Positions 6,059 to 9,557 of a DNA stretch of 9,557 bases are shown piece by piece. The stretch comes from an uncultured Oscillospiraceae bacterium (GTDB taxonomy: Bacteria > Bacillota > Clostridia > Oscillospirales > Oscillospiraceae), in assembly GCA_934589145.1 (NCBI GenBank), contig CAKTNW010000055.1, positions 1 to 9,557 on the forward strand. The letters run 5' to 3'. The first letter of the stretch is position 1; every line of letters begins with the position of its first letter. Below the pieces are notes generated by a model. The model saw only the letters and a program-made list of their open reading frames with translations. It was not told the origin of the DNA and searched no databases. Position numbers and translations under genes: made by a program.

Positions 6059-6064
6059 TACAAT
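6036..6064 (+). promoter_or_regulatory. Promoter of the carbon-nitrogen hydrolase gene
   Basis: -35 box TTGCGT (6036-6041), a 17-base spacer and the -10 box TACAAT (6059-6064). The -35 box lies in the coding end of the small gene and the -10 box directly after its stop. The predicted start near 6071 leaves a 24-base leader with CAGGAGGA (6080-6087) as ribosome binding site. Confidence 0.75.
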
Positions 6065-6094
6065 AGGAAAAATAACTTTCAGGAGGACTGTCCT

Positions 6095-6892
6095 ATGAAG
6101 CTTGCCCTTTGTCAGATGGCCATGAGCGACAACGAGAACGAAAATCTGGCGCGCCAGCTTGCCGCCCTGCGGCAGGCCGCCTTTCACGGCGCGGATCTGA
6201 TCGTCTATCCGGAGCTGCAGCTCCACCGGTTCTTTCCCCAGTACGCGGGCTGCGATGTGTCCGGCAAGCTGCTGACGGCGGACGCGCCGGTCGTCCGGCA
6301 ATTTCAGGACGCCTGCCGGGAGAACCGCATCATGGCGGCCCCCAACTTCTATCTGCGGGAGCCCTCCGGCTGCTTCGACGCCACGCTGCTGATCGGCAGC
6401 GACGGCACGCTGCTGGGCCGCCAGAAGATGGTGCACATCGCCCAGGCGGCCCAGTTCTATGAGCAGGATTACTACACCCCCTCCGACGACGGCTTTCTGG
6501 TGTTCGACACGCCCCGCGGGAAGATCGGCGTCGTGGTGTGCTTCGACCGGCACTATCCCGAGAGCATCCGCACCGAGGCGCTGATGGGGGCCGACCTGAT
6601 CCTGATCCCCACCGCCAACACCGAGAGCGAGCCCATGGAGATGTTCGACTGGGAGATCAAGGTGCAGGCCTTCCAGAACAGCGTGGCGGTGGCCATGTGC
6701 AACCGCATCGGCAGGGAGGGGGAGATGGTGTTCTCCGGCCGGTCGCTGGTGACGGACGCCAACGGCGACACCATCGCCCAGGCGGGCAGCGGCGAGGAGC
6801 TGCTGTACGCCGAGGTGGACATGGCCGCTTCCGCCCGTATCCGTGCCGCGCGGCCCTATACCAGCCTGCGGCGGACGGAGCTGTACCGGTGA
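6095..6892 (+). CDS. Carbon-nitrogen hydrolase (nitrilase superfamily)
   Basis: A cytosolic amidase-type enzyme of 265 residues, the normal size for a single-domain member. Members hydrolyse non-peptide C-N bonds through a cysteine thioester. The catalytic set is complete: E40 in VYPELQL, K111 in RQKMVHI, C149 in VVVCFDRHYPES, plus the supporting glutamate E123 in FYEQDYYTP. The CFDRHYPE nucleophile region and the ALMGADLILIP stretch after it resemble N-carbamoyl amide hydrolases (beta-ureidopropionase, N-carbamoylputrescine amidase, carbamoyl-amino-acid hydrolases) more than true nitrilases, but substrate cannot be fixed from sequence alone. The start is well supported by CAGGAGGA eight bases upstream and the family-typical opening MKLALCQM. 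A dedicated promoter lies just before it. No GC-rich terminator follows, so some transcripts may continue into the purine permease 135 bases downstream. That neighbour hints at nucleobase or ureido nitrogen salvage, which is inference. Confidence 0.92.
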   Translation: MKLALCQMAMSDNENENLARQLAALRQAAFHGADLIVYPELQLHRFFPQYAGCDVSGKLLTADAPVVRQFQDACRENRIMAAPNFYLREPSGCFDATLLIGSDGTLLGRQKMVHIAQAAQFYEQDYYTPSDDGFLVFDTPRGKIGVVVCFDRHYPESIRTEALMGADLILIPTANTESEPMEMFDWEIKVQAFQNSVAVAMCNRIGREGEMVFSGRSLVTDANGDTIAQAGSGEELLYAEVDMAASARIRAARPYTSLRRTELYR

Positions 6893-7027
6893 AGCCTGTT
6901 ATCTAAAAAATTTATCAGCTTCCCTGACAAAAAGTCTTGTATTTTGACAAAAGGTGCGTTAAGATAAGGATATATACGGCTAAGATAACCGTGTATCTGC
7001 AAAACTTATAAAGGAGAGACTTATCAC
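6893..7027 (+). promoter_or_regulatory. Leader of the permease gene with repeated TAAGATAA elements
   Basis: An AT-rich spacer with a consensus TTGACA (6944-6949) but no clean -10 box at normal spacing (GATATA at 6969-6974 would need a 19-base spacer). The 8-mer TAAGATAA occurs at 6960-6967 and 6981-6988, exactly 21 bases apart, on the same face of the helix. The second copy lies in the loop of an 8-bp hairpin (ATATACGG at 6972-6979 with CCGTGTAT at 6989-6996, one G-U pair). Further TTATC copies occur at 6900, 6911 and 7021. The ribosome binding site is AAGGAG at 7011-7016. Promoter activity is plausible, and control by a dimeric protein at the repeats is speculative. Confidence 0.45.
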
Positions 7028-8458
7028 ATGGAGCGCATCTTCCATCTGAAGGAGAACGGCACCACCGTCAAGACGGAGATCCTTGCCGGTCTGACCACCT
7101 TCATGACCATGGCGTACATCATCGCCCTGAACCCCAATCTGCTGACCAACTTCGCCGTTGGCACCCCCCTCTGGAACGGCGTTTTCCTGGCCACCTGCAT
7201 CGCCAGCGCCATCGGCACGGTGTGCATGGCCTTCCTGGCCAACAAGCCCTTCGTCATGGCGCCCGGCATGGGTCTGAACAGCTTCTTTGCCGTCATCGCC
7301 GGCAACGTGGCCGCCATGCTGAACACCGACTACACCAGCGCCTTCCAGGCGGTGCTGTGCATCATCCTGGTGGAGGGCATCGTGTTCCTGCTGCTGAGCG
7401 TGTTCAACATCCGCGACAAGATCGTGGACGCCATCCCTCTGGGTGTCCGTCTGGGCATCGGCCCCGCCATCGGTCTGATGCTGATGAACATCGGCCTTGG
7501 CTCCAACGTGGGCATCTATGCCGAGGGCAACGGCTACACCAGCCCCTTCTATGTGCTGCGTGACTTCTTCGGCGCCATGACCCCCAGCGTCATCAAAGAT
7601 CACATGGGCCGGGAGTACAGCACCATGGTGCTGACCGTGGTCACCATGTTCATCGGCCTGTTCGTCATCATCCTGCTGGCCAAGAAGGGCGTCAAGGCCG
7701 CCGTTCTGGTGGGCATGCTGGTGGCCTCCGTCATCTACTGGGCGGGCAGCTTTATCTTCCTGCACACCAACCCCTTCGCCTCTCTGCGGGGCGCGTCCTT
7801 CCTGCCTCCCTTCCAGGATATGGTGAGCACCACGCTGTTCAAGTTTGACTTTACCGACTTCTTCCGTCTGGGCTGGTTCACCGCCCTGAGCCTGATCATC
7901 ACCTTCTGCATGATCGACATGTTCGACACCATCGGCACCCTGGTGGGTACCGCCTCCCGTGCCGGTATGACCGACAAGGAGGGCAACATGCCCAAGATGA
8001 AGGAAGCCCTGCTGTCCGACGCCGTGGGCACCGTGGCAGGCGCCTGCTGCGGTACCTCCACCGTCACCACCTTCGTGGAGTCCGCCTCCGGCGTGGAGGC
8101 CGGCGGCCGCACCGGCCTGACCTCCCTGACCTCCGCGTTCATGTTCCTGGCCTGCATGTTCATCGCCCCCGTGGCCGCCATCATCCCCGCCGCCGCCACC
8201 TCCTCCGCCCTGATCTATGTGGGCATCCTGATGCTGCAGGGCCTGAAGAACGTGGACTTCGACGATCTGGATCAGGTGGTGCCCGTGTTCATCATGCTGC
8301 TGGCCATGCCCATCTCCGGCTCCATCGGCCACGGCATCGGTCTGGCCATGATCTCCTACACCGTCATCAAGGTGTTCTCCGGCAAGGCCAAGGACGTGTC
8401 CGCCCTGACCTATGTGATCACGCTGCTGTTCCTGGTGAAGTTCTTCGCCGTGGTGTAA
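7028..8458 (+). CDS. NCS2-family purine permease, AzgA (adenine/guanine/hypoxanthine) type
   Basis: A membrane transporter of 476 residues that imports purine bases by proton symport in characterised AzgA-type relatives (fungal AzgA; PbuG and PbuO of Bacillus subtilis). The whole protein is hydrophobic, with about 12-14 membrane segments. Family motifs in order: GLTTFMTMAYIIALNP (21-36), APGMGLNSFF (78-87), IPLGVRLGIGPAIG (136-149), DMFDTIGTLVG (297-307) with its conserved acidic residue, and GTSTVTTFVESASGV (342-356) followed by EAGGRTG, the substrate-region signature. These separate it from the uracil/xanthine branch of NCS2. Which purine it prefers is unknown. The gene has very uniform GC-ending codons (CTG, ATC, GGC), consistent with high expression. 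It has its own leader with unusual repeats and ends at a bidirectional terminator. The ribosome binding site spacing, about 11 bases, is slightly long. Confidence 0.93.
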   Translation: MERIFHLKENGTTVKTEILAGLTTFMTMAYIIALNPNLLTNFAVGTPLWNGVFLATCIASAIGTVCMAFLANKPFVMAPGMGLNSFFAVIAGNVAAMLNTDYTSAFQAVLCIILVEGIVFLLLSVFNIRDKIVDAIPLGVRLGIGPAIGLMLMNIGLGSNVGIYAEGNGYTSPFYVLRDFFGAMTPSVIKDHMGREYSTMVLTVVTMFIGLFVIILLAKKGVKAAVLVGMLVASVIYWAGSFIFLHTNPFASLRGASFLPPFQDMVSTTLFKFDFTDFFRLGWFTALSLIITFCMIDMFDTIGTLVGTASRAGMTDKEGNMPKMKEALLSDAVGTVAGACCGTSTVTTFVESASGVEAGGRTGLTSLTSAFMFLACMFIAPVAAIIPAAATSSALIYVGILMLQGLKNVDFDDLDQVVPVFIMLLAMPISGSIGHGIGLAMISYTVIKVFSGKAKDVSALTYVITLLFLVKFFAVV

Positions 8459-8476
8459 GCGCGCCGATAACCGCAT

Positions 8477-8512
8477 AAAACGCCCCCGCCTGTTATCAGG
8501 CGGGGGCGTTTT
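8477..8512. terminator. Bidirectional terminator between permease and valS
   Basis: A perfect 16-bp stem (left arm 8477-8492, right arm 8497-8512) with the loop TTAT and a GCCCCCGCCTG core flanked by AAAA and TTTT. Because both outer ends are A/T runs, it can end transcription from the permease (plus) and from valS (minus), whose stop codons lie 18 and 19 bases away. Confidence 0.93.
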
Positions 8513-8531
8513 CATATAGTGGGGAAGGGAA

Positions 8532-9557
8532 TTACAGCTTCATGGCCGCGGCGGATTCCTCCAGCTTGGCGATGAGGGAGCGGGCCTTTTCGGCCTTTTC
8601 CCGCTCGGCGTTCACCACGTTCTCCGGGGCGCGGGAGGTGAAGGACTCGTTGGCCAGCTTGGCCTCGATGCGCTTCAGGTTATCCTCGGCCTTGGCCTTC
8701 TCCTTGGCGATGCGCTCCAGCTCGGCGGCGATATCCACCAGCTCGGCCAGCGGCAGATAGATGTTGGCGTCGTGGGTCACCACGGTGACCATGCCCTTCA
8801 GGTCGGCGGGCGCCTGGTCGGTGACGGTGACCTCGCTGGCGTAGGCCATGCGGGTGATGAAGTGCTTGCCCACGGTGTAGGTCTCGGGCCGCTTGGTCAC
8901 CAGGATCATCTGGGCCTTCTTGGAGGGCGGCACGTTCATCTCGCTGCGGCGGGCGCGGACGGCGGTGATGGCGTCCTTGACGCACTCCATGTCGGACTCC
9001 GCCTGGGGGAAGTGGAGGCTCTCCTGATAGGTGGGCCACGCCGCGCGGATCAGGAAGTCGCCCTCGTGGGGCAGGGCCTGCCAGATCTCCTCGGTCAGGA
9101 AGGGCATGAAGGGGTGCAGCAGCTCCAGGATACGCAGCAGCACATAGCACAGCACGTTCTCGGCGGCCAGCTTGGCACTCTCGTCCTCGCCGTTCAGGCG
9201 GGTCTTGGTCAGCTCGATATACCAGTCGCAATAGGTGTCCCAGATGAAGTCGTAGATCTTGGCAGAGGCCACGCCCAGCTCATAGGCGTCCATATTCTCG
9301 GTGACCTCGCGGATCAGGGTGTTCAGCTTGCTGAGGATCCACTTGTCCTCCAGCTCCAGCTTTTCGGGAAGCTGCACCTTGTCGATGGTGAGGTTCATCA
9401 TGACGAAGCGGCTGGCGTTCCAGATCTTGTTGGCAAAGTTGCGCATGGCCTCGCACTTCTCCACGAAGAAGCGGGTGTCGTTGCCGGGGCTGTTGCCGGT
9501 GATCAGGTTGAAGCGCAGGGCGTCGGCGCCGTACTTCTCGGCCATCTCCAGGGGGTC
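8532..9557 (-). CDS. valS: Valyl-tRNA synthetase, C-terminal part (cut by right edge)
   Basis: Class I aminoacyl-tRNA synthetase that charges tRNA-Val. The frame is open to the right edge, giving 341 visible residues of about 880 in the family. The fragment begins with DPLE, the segment normally just after the KMSKS loop, then MAEKYGADALRF and LITGNSPGNDTRF, the end of the catalytic core. The anticodon-binding helical domain follows (NFANKIWNASRFV, then CDWYIELTK, HPFMPFLTEEIWQALP). The last 70 or so residues, from LPLAELVDIAAELERI to the end, are the Arg/Lys/Glu-rich coiled-coil tail typical of ValRS, which separates it from IleRS and LeuRS. The internal ATG at 9545 is not the start. It is convergent with the permease and ends at the shared terminator, so nothing lies downstream of it in the same transcript. 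Confidence 0.97.
   Translation of the reverse strand, partial: DPLEMAEKYGADALRFNLITGNSPGNDTRFFVEKCEAMRNFANKIWNASRFVMMNLTIDKVQLPEKLELEDKWILSKLNTLIREVTENMDAYELGVASAKIYDFIWDTYCDWYIELTKTRLNGEDESAKLAAENVLCYVLLRILELLHPFMPFLTEEIWQALPHEGDFLIRAAWPTYQESLHFPQAESDMECVKDAITAVRARRSEMNVPPSKKAQMILVTKRPETYTVGKHFITRMAYASEVTVTDQAPADLKGMVTVVTHDANIYLPLAELVDIAAELERIAKEKAKAEDNLKRIEAKLANESFTSRAPENVVNAEREKAEKARSLIAKLEESAAAMKL

Noticed and set aside
3653..6553. 966-codon open frame on the minus strand across the LRR gene, the small gene and half of the hydrolase gene
   Set aside because: It runs antisense to three genes with clear promoters, ribosome binding sites and family motifs. Its product is rich in His/Arg/Ala with no recognisable domain, as expected from an antisense frame of GC-biased codons.
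6893..7027. Purine riboswitch in front of the permease
   Set aside because: Many purine permease genes carry one, but the conserved loop-loop and three-way-junction sequences are absent and the leader after the likely promoter is too short.
6980..8515. 511-codon minus-strand open frame opposite the permease
   Set aside because: Extremely His/Gly/Gln/Asp-rich low-complexity product; it begins inside the bidirectional terminator and mirrors the strong codon bias of the permease.
1..9557. CRISPR array, tRNA/rRNA genes, insertion sequences, toxin-antitoxin or phage genes
   Set aside because: Read on both strands; no regularly spaced identical repeats, no tRNA-like cloverleaf, no transposase or integrase motifs and no small gene pairs of that kind were seen.

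Overview
The window looks like chromosomal DNA of a GC-rich anaerobic Clostridia bacterium, most likely an Oscillospiraceae-type gut organism. The grounds are strong AGGAG-type ribosome binding sites, GC-rich third codon positions in the housekeeping genes, a bacterial V-type ATPase operon, a BspA-type leucine-rich-repeat surface protein ending in a dockerin, and a clostridial-looking valyl-tRNA synthetase. The taxonomic placement is inference.

Left part (1-3296, minus strand): the promoter-proximal half of a V/A-type ATPase operon, in the order atpE, a DUF2764-like gene, atpA, atpB (cut by the left edge). Gaps are only 12-14 bases and each gene has its own ribosome binding site. The order matches the E-DUF2764-A-B layout I associate with Bacteroidetes, spirochaetes and chlamydiae rather than the I-K-E-C-F-A-B-D order of Enterococcus. 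D, I and K would be expected beyond the left edge.

Divergent control region (3297-3643): a good sigma-70/SigA promoter for the ATPase operon (TTGCAA-16-TATAAT) and one for the gene to the right (TTGCGA-17-TATAAT). It also holds two unexplained symmetric elements upstream of, or over, the ATPase promoter.

Middle (3644-6892, plus strand): a secreted 690-residue protein with signal peptide, a novel-looking N-terminal region, 11 BspA-type LRRs and a C-terminal dockerin, closed by a strong terminator. Next is a 73-residue very basic small protein with its own promoter. The 3' end of its reading frame contains a second terminator and the -35 box of the next promoter. Then comes a 265-residue carbon-nitrogen hydrolase (nitrilase superfamily) with an intact catalytic set.

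Right part (7028-9557): an AzgA-type purine permease of the NCS2 family, with a repeat-rich leader but no recognisable purine riboswitch. A 16-bp bidirectional terminator is shared with the convergent valS gene, of which only the C-terminal third is present. The hydrolase and permease could together serve uptake and breakdown of nitrogen-containing compounds, but that link rests only on adjacency. I do not see a clear new defence or mobile system. The most unusual items are the ATPase operon layout with its putative operators, the dockerin-bearing LRR protein, and the small basic protein whose coding end overlaps transcription signals.
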